From Alphaproteobacteria bacterium (GTDB taxonomy: Bacteria; Pseudomonadota; Alphaproteobacteria; SMXP01): a stretch of 6,014 nucleotides of DNA. A program made the position numbers and the translations under genes. Within the stretch, counting starts at the first letter, position 1, and every line of letters begins with the position of its first letter. The stretch lies in NCBI GenBank assembly GCA_021774995.1, contig JAJFIM010000168.1, forward strand, positions 1 to 6,014, given 5' to 3'. Below, piece after piece: positions 1 to 5,656 of the stretch. The notes beneath the pieces are model-generated. The model made no database searches and was not told the origin of the DNA. It worked only from the letters and a program-made list of their open reading frames with translations.

Positions 1-159
1 GAGATCGCGCGGCGGCAGCGGCAACCGCACGCTCAGGCCTTGCAATCTGGGCGGTTCGGCGCCGTAAGAGATTTCCAGGTCGGGCGTTTCCGCCAGCGAT
101 TTGGTCGCTTGAGCCAGGGCTATTTTGAAAGCGGCGGCCGGGTCATTGAGCGGAGGCAT
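1..159 (-). CDS. cobT: CobT, cobaltochelatase subunit (N-terminal fragment, cut by window edge)
   Basis: This is the 5' end of a leftward gene; only the first 53 codons are in the window. The peptide begins MPPLNDPAAAFKIALAQATK and continues with a segment (LEISYGAEPP) resembling the N-terminus of alphaproteobacterial CobT. In the family, CobT is the partner of the AAA+ protein CobS; together with CobN they form the ATP-dependent cobaltochelatase that inserts cobalt into hydrogenobyrinic acid a,c-diamide in aerobic cobalamin synthesis. The C-terminal von Willebrand A-type metal-binding region would lie outside the window and cannot be checked. The ATG at 157-159 follows the cobS stop by 24 bases, with only a weak GGAT-like ribosome site. 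The cobS-cobT order and close spacing support both the identity and co-transcription. Identification rests on context plus a short N-terminal match. Confidence 0.85.
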   Translation of the reverse strand, partial: MPPLNDPAAAFKIALAQATKSLAETPDLEISYGAEPPRLQGLSVRLPLPPRDL

Positions 160-183
160 GGGTCATATTATCCAAGAGCGCCT

Positions 184-1167
184 TCACGCGATCTTTACTT
201 GGGTTGCAGATTCAGGCAATTCGTCTCCAAAACAGCGCTGATAAAACTCGGCCACCGTCGCCCGTTCCAGTTCATCGCATTTGTTGAGAAAAGTGAGACG
301 AAAAGCAAAGCCGAGATCGCCGAATATTTCAGTGTTTTCCGCCCAGGTGATCACCGTTCGCGGACTCATCACGGTTGAAATATCGCCATTCATAAAGGCG
401 TTGCGAGTGAGATCGGCGACCCGCACCATCGAGGATAGAGTATTCTTGCCTTCCCCGGAATCAAATGAAGGGCATTTCGCCAGAACAATGGCGAGTTCTT
501 CGTCATGGGGCAGATAGTTAAGTGTGGCCACAATGCTCCAGCGGTCCATTTGACCCTGGTTGATTTGCTGCGTGCCGTGATAGAGGCCCGTGGTGTCGCC
601 AAGACCGATCGTGTTGGTTGTCGCAAACAGCCGAAAGCTTTTATGCGGCACGATAACTTTGTTTTGATCAAGAAGGGTGAGTTTGCCTTGCGCCTCCAGA
701 ATGCGCTGTATGACAAACATCACGTCCGGCCGTCCGGCGTCATATTCGTCGAATACTAAGGCGACCGGATTTTGCAGGCACCAGGGCAAAATGCCTTCGC
801 GGAATTCAGTGATCTGCTTGCCGTCGCGCAAGACGATGGCGTCTTTGCCAATGAGGTCGATCCGGCTGATGTGACTGTCGAGATTAACGCGCACGCAAGG
901 CCAGTTCAGACGCGCCGCCACTTGTTCGATATGGGTTGATTTGCCGGTGCCGTGATAACCCTGAATCATGACGCGGCGGTTATGCGTGAATCCCGCCAGA
1001 ATGGCCAAAGTCGTATCATGGTCAAATTGGTATGTGTCGTCAAAATCGGGGACATGTTCGCTGGTTTTAGAAAAAGCGGGAACATCCATATCGATATCAA
1101 GACCAAAGCTTGAACGTATATTGACAGTGGTGTCGGGCACACTGATCTCCGGGGTTTCGCGGGGCAT
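184..1167 (-). CDS. cobS: CobS, AAA+ ATPase subunit of aerobic cobaltochelatase
   Basis: CobS is a MoxR-like AAA+ ATPase. With CobT it forms the ring that powers cobalt insertion by CobN in the late aerobic cobalamin pathway; it acts in the cytoplasm. Numbering from the chosen start (327 residues), an N-terminal region (FGLDIDMDVPAFS) typical of CobS precedes the Walker A motif GYHGTGKST (70-78). Walker B is ALVFDEYD (136-143), a sensor-1-like ATTNT is at 182-186, and MSPRTVITWAE lies in the C-terminal third. The whole protein matches the family closely and is about its usual length. The start is ambiguous: ATG at 1165-1167 has AAAGAG about 9 bases upstream, while ATG at 1174-1176 has that same AAAGAG directly against it. 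A longer frame opens from a TTG at 1305 but adds 46 residues that do not look like CobS. The cobT start follows 24 bases after the stop. No damage is visible. Confidence 0.97.
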   Translation of the reverse strand: MPRETPEISVPDTTVNIRSSFGLDIDMDVPAFSKTSEHVPDFDDTYQFDHDTTLAILAGFTHNRRVMIQGYHGTGKSTHIEQVAARLNWPCVRVNLDSHISRIDLIGKDAIVLRDGKQITEFREGILPWCLQNPVALVFDEYDAGRPDVMFVIQRILEAQGKLTLLDQNKVIVPHKSFRLFATTNTIGLGDTTGLYHGTQQINQGQMDRWSIVATLNYLPHDEELAIVLAKCPSFDSGEGKNTLSSMVRVADLTRNAFMNGDISTVMSPRTVITWAENTEIFGDLGFAFRLTFLNKCDELERATVAEFYQRCFGDELPESATQVKIA

Positions 1168-1382
1168 GTAAGTCATCTCTTTCGTCGTCGGATCGGGTTT
1201 GTTCACCTTTCGGCCACGCGCAAAGCCGTCTTGCGCGTCGGGATTAAATTTTATGTGCGGCGGATAATGCACATTGTCTACGTTTGTCCGCAAGGCCCAA
1301 GACAAGGGAACTTCGTTCCTGCGTTTTCACGGCCATTTCTGCGGCGGGTCATGAAATCGGCTGGGCGCTTGCGTTTTAGGCG
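1168..1382. other. Gap between the J-domain gene and cobS, no convincing gene
   Basis: These 215 bases separate the stop of the J-protein gene (TAG at 1383-1385, minus) from the preferred cobS start. The cobS frame stays open, reading leftward, from 1305 to the start, but it contains no ATG there, only TTG and GTG codons. A perfect 5-bp inverted repeat, GGAAC-TTC-GTTCC, lies at 1307-1319. It has no following T-run, so it is not a convincing terminator. On the minus strand a weak TTGCGG (1293-1288) and CATTAT (1269-1264) pair with 18-base spacing could be a cobS promoter, but the match is poor. The gap is long enough that cobS may have its own promoter. Confidence 0.5.
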
Positions 1383-2039
1383 CTATCCCAGATCCCGCGT
1401 GGCGAATCGGCTGGATTTCAGCGCCTGATAGGCTTTTATCACCCTTCTTAAGCGTTCGACCGCGCCGGTGTCTCCGCCATTGGCGTCCGGATGATAACGT
1501 TTAAGGAGGGCTTTATAGCGTTTTTTGACGTCATCCATGCTGGCGCCGTCATCCAGGTCGAGGGTCTCAAGCGCCTGGCGCTGGGCTTTTGTGAGGGGAA
1601 TATGGCGGACGCTCTCAGGCGCGTTTTGCGCTGGCTCTCCAGGGAAGAGGTTAAACGGATCTGATCCTCGTCCCATGGCGGCGTATGTCCGGGCGTCGGG
1701 GTTTGGTCCGGCGCTGGATTTCTCACGTGCCGCCCTTGCATTATCGGCCATGCTCCAGGTTGGGCGGTGGCCCGTGATATTGCCTTCCATATAGGTGCGA
1801 ACCTGCTCCGCATTCATCTCTGAGAAAAAATTCCAGGATTTATTAACGGCCCGGACATGGTCCAGACAGAGCCATTGATCTAAAGCTTCGTTCTTTCTTC
1901 TGGGCGCGCGGTAGCTGCCCTTATTCTGGCACTCCGGCCATGCGCAAGGGCCTTGCGCTTTTACTTTAGCGCCGGGTTTGGGCGGTTTGATCCGCATGTC
2001 ATAGCCCAGGCGCGGCTTATATGTGTAAGTATCCGCCAT
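1383..2039 (-). CDS. J-domain (DnaJ-type) protein with N-terminal Cys/His motif
   Basis: The protein has 218 residues from the ATG at 2037-2039. The C-terminal part (about 157-215) is a J domain with the diagnostic HPD triad at 183-185 in KRYHPDANGG, preceded by the basic helix MDDVKKRYKALL. J domains stimulate the ATPase of a DnaK/Hsp70 partner. The N-terminal part has C32-x4-C37 and C58-x2-H61, which could bind a metal, followed by a conserved-looking WNFF (69-72). There is no Gly/Phe-rich region or DnaJ zinc-finger repeat, so this is not DnaJ itself. It resembles a family of about 200-residue J proteins encoded next to cobS and bolA in alphaproteobacteria. Its client is unknown. The ATG lacks a good ribosome site. 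The frame is open further upstream to a TTG at 2168, but that extension would fill the intergenic region right up to the bolA start and is rejected. Confidence 0.88.
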   Translation of the reverse strand: MADTYTYKPRLGYDMRIKPPKPGAKVKAQGPCAWPECQNKGSYRAPRRKNEALDQWLCLDHVRAVNKSWNFFSEMNAEQVRTYMEGNITGHRPTWSMADNARAAREKSSAGPNPDARTYAAMGRGSDPFNLFPGEPAQNAPESVRHIPLTKAQRQALETLDLDDGASMDDVKKRYKALLKRYHPDANGGDTGAVERLRRVIKAYQALKSSRFATRDLG

Positions 2040-2168
2040 AGATGAATTATGCTGACCCCAGGCTGTGAAAACAAGGCATGGACATATAAGGCCAATCGCC
2101 AGATGATGCCACTTTCTTTTGATCTGGCAGAGTGGCTCAAGGAAATGAAAGGGACGTAAACAAAGCAA
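2040..2168. promoter_or_regulatory. Divergent intergenic region between the J-protein gene and bolA
   Basis: These 129 bases must hold the promoters of both divergently read genes. On the minus strand GTGGCA (2112-2107), a 17-base spacer and TTATAT (2089-2084) form a weak promoter-like pair reading toward the J-protein gene. For bolA I see only poor matches, such as TTGATC (2119-2124) about 17 bases before GAAATG. A perfect 7-bp inverted repeat (2098-2104 and 2122-2128) lies in the middle and overlaps the proposed J-protein promoter. The promoter assignments are guesses; the presence of a divergent control region follows from the gene layout. Confidence 0.35.
2098..2128. repeat. Perfect 7-bp inverted repeat, possible operator
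   Basis: GCCAGAT at 2098-2104 and its exact reverse complement ATCTGGC at 2122-2128 are separated by 17 bases, so the half-site centres are 24 bp apart. It is the clearest symmetrical element in the bolA/J-protein intergenic region and overlaps the only promoter-like sequence I could find for the J-protein gene. I do not recognise it as a known operator. A transcribed hairpin with a 17-base loop is also possible. Confidence 0.4.
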
Positions 2169-2447
2169 ATGGCTGTCGTTGACGCGATACGGGAAAAGTT
2201 AACGCGCGCTTTATCCCCGCGCATGCTTGAGATCACGGACGAATCGGATCTGCACCGGGGCCATGCCGGCGCGCGCCCCGGCGGCGAATCGCATTTCCGG
2301 CTCAAGGTCGTTGCGCAAATTTTCGAAGGCCTCAGCCGGGTCGAACGCCAAAGATTGGTGAACCGGGCCTTGGCGGAGGAACTGAGCGGCCCCATTCACG
2401 CCCTGGCGATGGAGACCCGCACGCCCGATGAGGCGGAAAAAGCCTGA
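2169..2447 (+). CDS. bolA: BolA-family protein
   Basis: A 92-residue protein of normal BolA length. BolA proteins partner with monothiol CGFS glutaredoxins, sharing a [2Fe-2S] cluster, and act in iron-sulfur trafficking or iron sensing; E. coli BolA also affects morphology and transcription. Visible family features are an N-terminal helix (AIREKLTRAL), a strand (LEITDES), the loop HRGHAGARPGGESHF (29-43), the signature FEGLSRVERQRLV (52-64) and EELSGPIHAL (70-79). H77 is at the position of the conserved C-terminal cluster-ligand histidine, and H32 in the loop is a candidate for the second ligand; these roles are inferred by homology. The ATG at 2169 fits homologous N-termini, although the nearest purine-rich ribosome site (AGGGA) is about 14 bases away, which is long. 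The gene diverges from the J-protein gene and converges with the transporter, with 7 bases between stops. Confidence 0.93.
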   Translation: MAVVDAIREKLTRALSPRMLEITDESDLHRGHAGARPGGESHFRLKVVAQIFEGLSRVERQRLVNRALAEELSGPIHALAMETRTPDEAEKA

Positions 2448-2454
2448 CGCGCCG

Positions 2455-3732
2455 TCAACCCGCCGATTCGCGCGGCGGCGTGACGCGCAAGGCCGTGATC
2501 TGGTTACGATGGCGGCGCAATATTTCAAACCGGTAATCATAATAGCTGAAAATCTGACCCGGCTCCGGAATGGTCCGCGCTTCATGGATAACGAGGCCGG
2601 CAACGGTATTGGCTTCGTCGTCGGGCAGATGCCAGTCCATGGCGCGGTTGAGATCGCGAATGGTGACGTCGCCATCGACATAAACGGACCCGTTGGGCTG
2701 GGGCCGCACGCCGGTGATTGAGATGTCGTATTCATCTGAAATATCGCCGACGATTTCTTCCAATATGTCTTCCAACGTGATCAGACCCTGAAGCGCGCCG
2801 TATTCATCCACCACAATGGCGAAGTGAATATGGCGTTTCAGGAATTCACTGAGTTGCTCCTGGAGTGTCGTGGTTTCGGGCACAAACCAGGGTTCGGTCA
2901 ACAATGCTCCGATATCCAGATTTTCTATCTCCCCCCGGTTTGAAATCAAGGCGCGCAGCAGGTCCTTTGCGTACAGGATGCCAATGATTTCTTCAGGCGT
3001 ATCGCGCCACAAAGGAATGCGGGTGTACGGACTTTTTAATACTTCATCCACCACCTCGCGAGAAGAAAGAGCGCTATCTATCATCTGCATGTTTTTGCGG
3101 TGGACCATAACCTCATCGATGCTCAGATTGCGAAGGTCAAGGATACCGCCCAGCATGTCCCGGTCAATTTTTTTCACGCCGCCTTCCTGGTGATGCAGGT
3201 CGATGGCGCCCCGGATTTCCTGTTGCGGGGAAAGAACGGGTTGATTCGCGCTCACATCGGTTCCTGCATAGTGCAGTATTTTGCGGACGATCCATTGCAC
3301 CAGCCCGACGATGGGCGCCAGCACGGCCATGATAATTTTGAGCGCCGGGGCGACGGCCATGGCCATGCGTTCGGAGGTTGCAATGGCGTAGGTTTTGGGA
3401 AGAACTTCGGCAAAGACAAGGACCAGCGCCGTCATCATCAACGTGGCGTAGGCCACGCCGGCATCGCCGAACAGATCCAGAAAAATACTGGTGGCTAAGG
3501 CCGAAGCGAGGATGTTGACGAGATTGTTGCCAAGGAGGATGGCGCCGATCAAACGCTCCCGGTTGTTGATGAGATCGCCGACCGCGATCGCGCGGCGTTC
3601 GCCATCCTTGGCCAATTGCAGCATATGCGCCCTTGACGTAGCGGTAAGTGCGGTTTCGGAGCCGGAAAAAAAAGCCGACAGAACAAGAAGAAAAAAGACG
3701 GCGGGAATGGTGAATGCGAGTGTCAACTCCAC
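2455..3732 (-). CDS. CNNM/HlyC-CorC family membrane protein (putative divalent-cation transporter)
   Basis: A 425-residue inner-membrane protein with the full family layout. An N-terminal DUF21/CNNM membrane domain (about 1-155) has hydrophobic segments near 5-22, 62-86, 92-112 and 124-148, the motif SGSETAL (23-29), LLGNNLVNI (66-74) and EVLPKT (109-114). Two CBS domains follow (about 205-265 and 275-332, ending GLITLEDILEEIVGDISDE). A C-terminal CorC_HlyC domain occupies about 342-420. Relatives are implicated in magnesium or cobalt export; the older hemolysin name is misleading. The cation cannot be told from sequence. The start is GTG (3730-3732), supported by AAAGGAGA at 3741-3748, which overlaps the aroB stop codon; the gap to aroB is only 14 bases. 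It is the last gene of the apparent aroK-aroB operon. No damage is visible. Confidence 0.93.
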   Translation of the reverse strand: MELTLAFTIPAVFFLLVLSAFFSGSETALTATSRAHMLQLAKDGERRAIAVGDLINNRERLIGAILLGNNLVNILASALATSIFLDLFGDAGVAYATLMMTALVLVFAEVLPKTYAIATSERMAMAVAPALKIIMAVLAPIVGLVQWIVRKILHYAGTDVSANQPVLSPQQEIRGAIDLHHQEGGVKKIDRDMLGGILDLRNLSIDEVMVHRKNMQMIDSALSSREVVDEVLKSPYTRIPLWRDTPEEIIGILYAKDLLRALISNRGEIENLDIGALLTEPWFVPETTTLQEQLSEFLKRHIHFAIVVDEYGALQGLITLEDILEEIVGDISDEYDISITGVRPQPNGSVYVDGDVTIRDLNRAMDWHLPDDEANTVAGLVIHEARTIPEPGQIFSYYDYRFEILRRHRNQITALRVTPPRESAG

Positions 3733-3740
3733 GGCGGGCG

Positions 3741-3748
3741 TCTCCTTT
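3741..3748 (-). promoter_or_regulatory. Ribosome binding site of the CorC-type gene, overlapping the aroB stop
   Basis: Reading leftward, AAAGGAGA lies about 8 bases before the GTG start at 3732, and it overlaps the TAA stop of aroB (3747-3749). It is the best ribosome site in the window. It fixes the GTG start and suggests translational coupling with aroB. Confidence 0.8.
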
Positions 3749-4883
3749 AAGCGGCGGTCATTTTGGTCAGGAAATCATAAAGAACGTCCTGAGGCGCGTT
3801 GCGGCAAATAAACGCCTTGCCGATCCCGCGGGACAGTATGAAGGTAGTCTGTCCGTTTACAACTTTTTTGTCCTGCGCCATATGTCCGATCAGCGTGTCG
3901 GCCGTGATGCCTTGCGCGTTTAAATCCGCCAAGCTTGAGGGCAGGCCCATGCGCTGGAGATGCGCGATGACGCGGGCGGCGTCTTGCGCTGCGCACAAAC
4001 CCATTTCATGGGACAGTCCGAAGGCGAGCGCCAATCCAATGGCCACGGCCTCGCCGTGCTTCAAACTGTCCGAGAACTCCGTCGCCGCTTCCAATGCATG
4101 GCCAAAGGTATGACCGAGATTGAGAAGGGCGCGGGCGCCTTGTTCGCGCTCATCCGCCGCGACAATGTCCGCTTTGGCTTTGGCGGCGCGCGCCACGGCA
4201 AAGGCGCGCTTCTCATGATCGCCGCTTTTAAGGGCGGGACCATTGCTCTCCAGCCAATCGAAAAAGGCGGGGTCCGCAATCAGGGCGGTTTTCAAAATTT
4301 CCGCATAGCCCGCGAGCATATCGCGCAGGGGCAATGTATCAAGAAGGTATACGTCGCTTAAGACCAGGCGCGGTTGGTGGAACGCGCCCACGAGATTTTT
4401 TCCTTGCGATGTATTGATTCCGGTTTTGCCGCCGATAGAAGAATCAACCTGCGCCAGAAGCGTCGTGGGTATCTGCGCGAAATGCACGCCGCGTCTTAAA
4501 ATCGCTGCGGCGAATCCTGTGAGGTCCCCGATCACGCCTCCGCCAAGGGCGCAGACCGTATCGCTGCGCTCAACGCCCAGATCCAGAAGATCTCCAACCA
4601 GGCGCTCTAAATGGTGAAAGGATTTGGTCGCTTCCCCTGCAGGCAGAATCACGGCGCCCGTGGTAATGCCGGCGCTCTTCAAACTGGCGTCGAGGGCGTG
4701 CAGATGGAGCGGCGCGACATGGTCGTCCGTCACGATGACGGTGAAGGGCCGGTTTAACACTGGGGCCAGAAAATCTCCCGCGCTTTCCAACAAACCCGCG
4801 CCGATATGTATGTCGTAGTGTCGCGCGGCAAGATCCACGGTGATCGTTTGAGTCTTAACGCCGGCTTTTGGAACCTGGGTCAC
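3747..4883 (-). CDS. aroB: 3-dehydroquinate synthase
   Basis: AroB converts DAHP (3-deoxy-D-arabino-heptulosonate 7-phosphate) to 3-dehydroquinate, the second step of the shikimate pathway to aromatic amino acids. It is a cytoplasmic enzyme using NAD and a divalent metal, usually zinc. The 378-residue product is of normal length. Visible features are the NAD-binding loop GGGVIGDLTGF (114-124), DSSIGGKTGIN (147-157), KNLVGAFHQP (162-171), GYAEILKTALI (192-202), LNLGHTFGHALE (254-265) and LKHGEAVAIGL (274-284). By homology the metal ligands are E195, H258 and H276, all present. The start is GTG (4881-4883), sharing a GTGA overlap of 4 bases with the aroK stop and preceded by GAGGAG at 8 bases. 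The overlap implies coupled translation with aroK. Confidence 0.98.
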   Translation of the reverse strand: MTQVPKAGVKTQTITVDLAARHYDIHIGAGLLESAGDFLAPVLNRPFTVIVTDDHVAPLHLHALDASLKSAGITTGAVILPAGEATKSFHHLERLVGDLLDLGVERSDTVCALGGGVIGDLTGFAAAILRRGVHFAQIPTTLLAQVDSSIGGKTGINTSQGKNLVGAFHQPRLVLSDVYLLDTLPLRDMLAGYAEILKTALIADPAFFDWLESNGPALKSGDHEKRAFAVARAAKAKADIVAADEREQGARALLNLGHTFGHALEAATEFSDSLKHGEAVAIGLALAFGLSHEMGLCAAQDAARVIAHLQRMGLPSSLADLNAQGITADTLIGHMAQDKKVVNGQTTFILSRGIGKAFICRNAPQDVLYDFLTKMTAA

Positions 4884-5446
4884 TTTTGCCGCTCCTCATA
4901 ATATGCGCTCAGCGCGTCGATGATGGCGCGCACCACAATGTCATGCGCGCCCTCTACGCTGTCGATGATGATATCGGCCTTGCAATAGGTCGGATAGCGC
5001 TCGGTGATAAGGCGCTCCATGATTTGCCGTGGGTTCCCGGTTTGCAGCAGAGGGCGGGTGTCGCGTCTCGTCACGCGTTTCATGAGCAAGTCAAGATCCG
5101 CGCGCAGCCAAACGGAAATGGCCTGGCGCTTTATGAGAGCCTGTGTTTCCGGGTTCATGAAAGCGCCGCCCCCCGTGGCGAGAATATGAGGCGGGCTGCG
5201 CAGCAGGCGCTCTATGACCAATGTTTCGCCGCGGCGGAATTCGGCCTCCCCGTGGCGCTCGAAAATATCGCTGACGGAGCAGCCCGCCGCGGCTTCGATT
5301 TCTGCGTCCGCATCGGTGAACGCCATTCCAAGGGCGGCGGCGAGACGCCGACCCACGGTTGTTTTTCCCGCTCCCATTAAACCAATAAGGGCGACGGTCC
5401 GGGAGCGTAAAACTGCGGAAGCTTCATGCGTGTTGAGGTTGGTCAC
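4880..5446 (-). CDS. aroK: Shikimate kinase
   Basis: AroK phosphorylates shikimate with ATP to shikimate 3-phosphate, the fifth step of the shikimate pathway. The 188-residue protein has the P-loop GLMGAGKTT (22-30), the magnesium/shikimate motif DAD (45-47), FRRGE with R71 and E74, the GGG shikimate-binding turn (92-94), and the lid region RRDTRPLL (127-134) with R131. A conserved-looking ERYPTY (149-154) carries R150. An N-terminal extension of about 15 residues precedes the first strand, as is common in alphaproteobacteria. The only plausible start is GTG at 5444-5446, since no ATG occurs in frame before the P-loop and the upstream frame closes at 5492; I see no good ribosome site for it. 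It appears to be the first gene of aroK-aroB-corC. A TATAAG at 5506-5501 on the minus strand could be its -10 box, but the -35 region is poor. Confidence 0.96.
   Translation of the reverse strand: MTNLNTHEASAVLRSRTVALIGLMGAGKTTVGRRLAAALGMAFTDADAEIEAAAGCSVSDIFERHGEAEFRRGETLVIERLLRSPPHILATGGGAFMNPETQALIKRQAISVWLRADLDLLMKRVTRRDTRPLLQTGNPRQIMERLITERYPTYCKADIIIDSVEGAHDIVVRAIIDALSAYYEERQK
4892..4897 (-). promoter_or_regulatory. Ribosome binding site of aroB inside aroK
   Basis: GAGGAG, reading leftward, lies 8 bases before the GTG of aroB and inside the last codons of aroK. It supports the GTG start that overlaps the aroK stop codon. Confidence 0.75.
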
Positions 5447-5557
5447 GTGAGGTTTGTTTTTTTCCGGGGTTATTTCGTTATCAGGGCCGCGTTAAACGTT
5501 CTTATAGGGCAGAGGCGGCGGATTTGGCCATTGTAGAATTGGTTGCTTCAGGGTGAA

Positions 5558-5580
5558 CATCTGTTATTGACCATCTGTTA
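5558..5580 (+). repeat. Two copies of a 9-bp direct repeat, CATCTGTTA
   Basis: CATCTGTTA occurs exactly at 5558-5566 and 5572-5580, with starts 14 bp apart. The pair brackets and overlaps the candidate -35 box TTGACC (5567-5572), the arrangement expected for a regulator-binding site. Because the copies are only 14 bp apart, a small duplication is an alternative origin. Confidence 0.6.
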
Positions 5581-5596
5581 AAGGGGCAGCCATACT
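5567..5596 (+). promoter_or_regulatory. Candidate promoter with a CtrA-like box
   Basis: TTGACC (5567-5572), an 18-base spacer and CATACT (5591-5596) form a fair sigma-70 type promoter pointing at the small gene starting at 5657. The -35 box is also the left half of TTGACCATCTGTTAA, which fits the alphaproteobacterial CtrA pattern TTAA-N7-TTAA with one mismatch; TTGACCAT matches the TTAACCAT half-site at 7 of 8 positions. The promoter and the CtrA site are both inferences from consensus matching. Confidence 0.4.
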
Positions 5597-5656
5597 TTTT
5601 CCGTATTTTGATGCTGAAGTGCCTTTCACTTGAAAGTCTGGGGAGTGACCGGGAAG

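Larger units (their letters stand above)
5447..5656. promoter_or_regulatory. Divergent intergenic region between aroK and the small membrane-protein gene
   Basis: These 210 bases contain no gene that I can support and lie between divergent genes, so they should hold both promoters. The rightward promoter candidate is at 5567-5596. For aroK, TATAAG (5506-5501, minus) is a possible -10 box. A short A-tract reads leftward (GGAAAAAAAC) just upstream of the aroK start. Short inverted repeats occur at 5617-5636 in the presumed leader of the small gene. Confidence 0.45.

Noticed and set aside
1307..1319. GGAAC-TTC-GTTCC as a LexA/SOS box
   Set aside because: The alphaproteobacterial SOS box is GTTC-N7-GTTC and the Gram-positive one is GAAC-N4-GTTC; neither spacing or orientation fits, and no SOS gene is adjacent.
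1168..1382. Cobalamin riboswitch upstream of cobS
   Set aside because: I could not recognise the conserved B12-box core in the minus-strand leader; a covariance-model search would be needed to be certain.
2040..2168. N-terminal extension of the J protein to a TTG at 2168
   Set aside because: It would consume the whole divergent intergenic region up to the bolA start, has no ATG, and the extra 43 residues do not resemble the family.
2460..2478. CCGCCG-N7-CGGCGG hairpin as a bidirectional terminator
   Set aside because: It has no T-run on either strand and lies inside the coding end of the transporter gene.
2445..2488. 8-bp direct repeat TGACGCGC at 2445-2452 and 2481-2488
   Set aside because: Both copies fall in or at the edge of coding sequence of GC-rich composition and are easily explained by chance.
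3960..4361. Rightward open frame of 133 codons inside aroB
   Set aside because: It lies wholly opposite aroB, whose active-site motifs are intact. Long antisense frames are expected in GC-rich coding DNA.
4868..5380. Rightward open frame of 170 codons opposite aroK
   Set aside because: It covers most of an intact shikimate kinase on the other strand; the product has no recognisable domain and no ribosome site that I could support.
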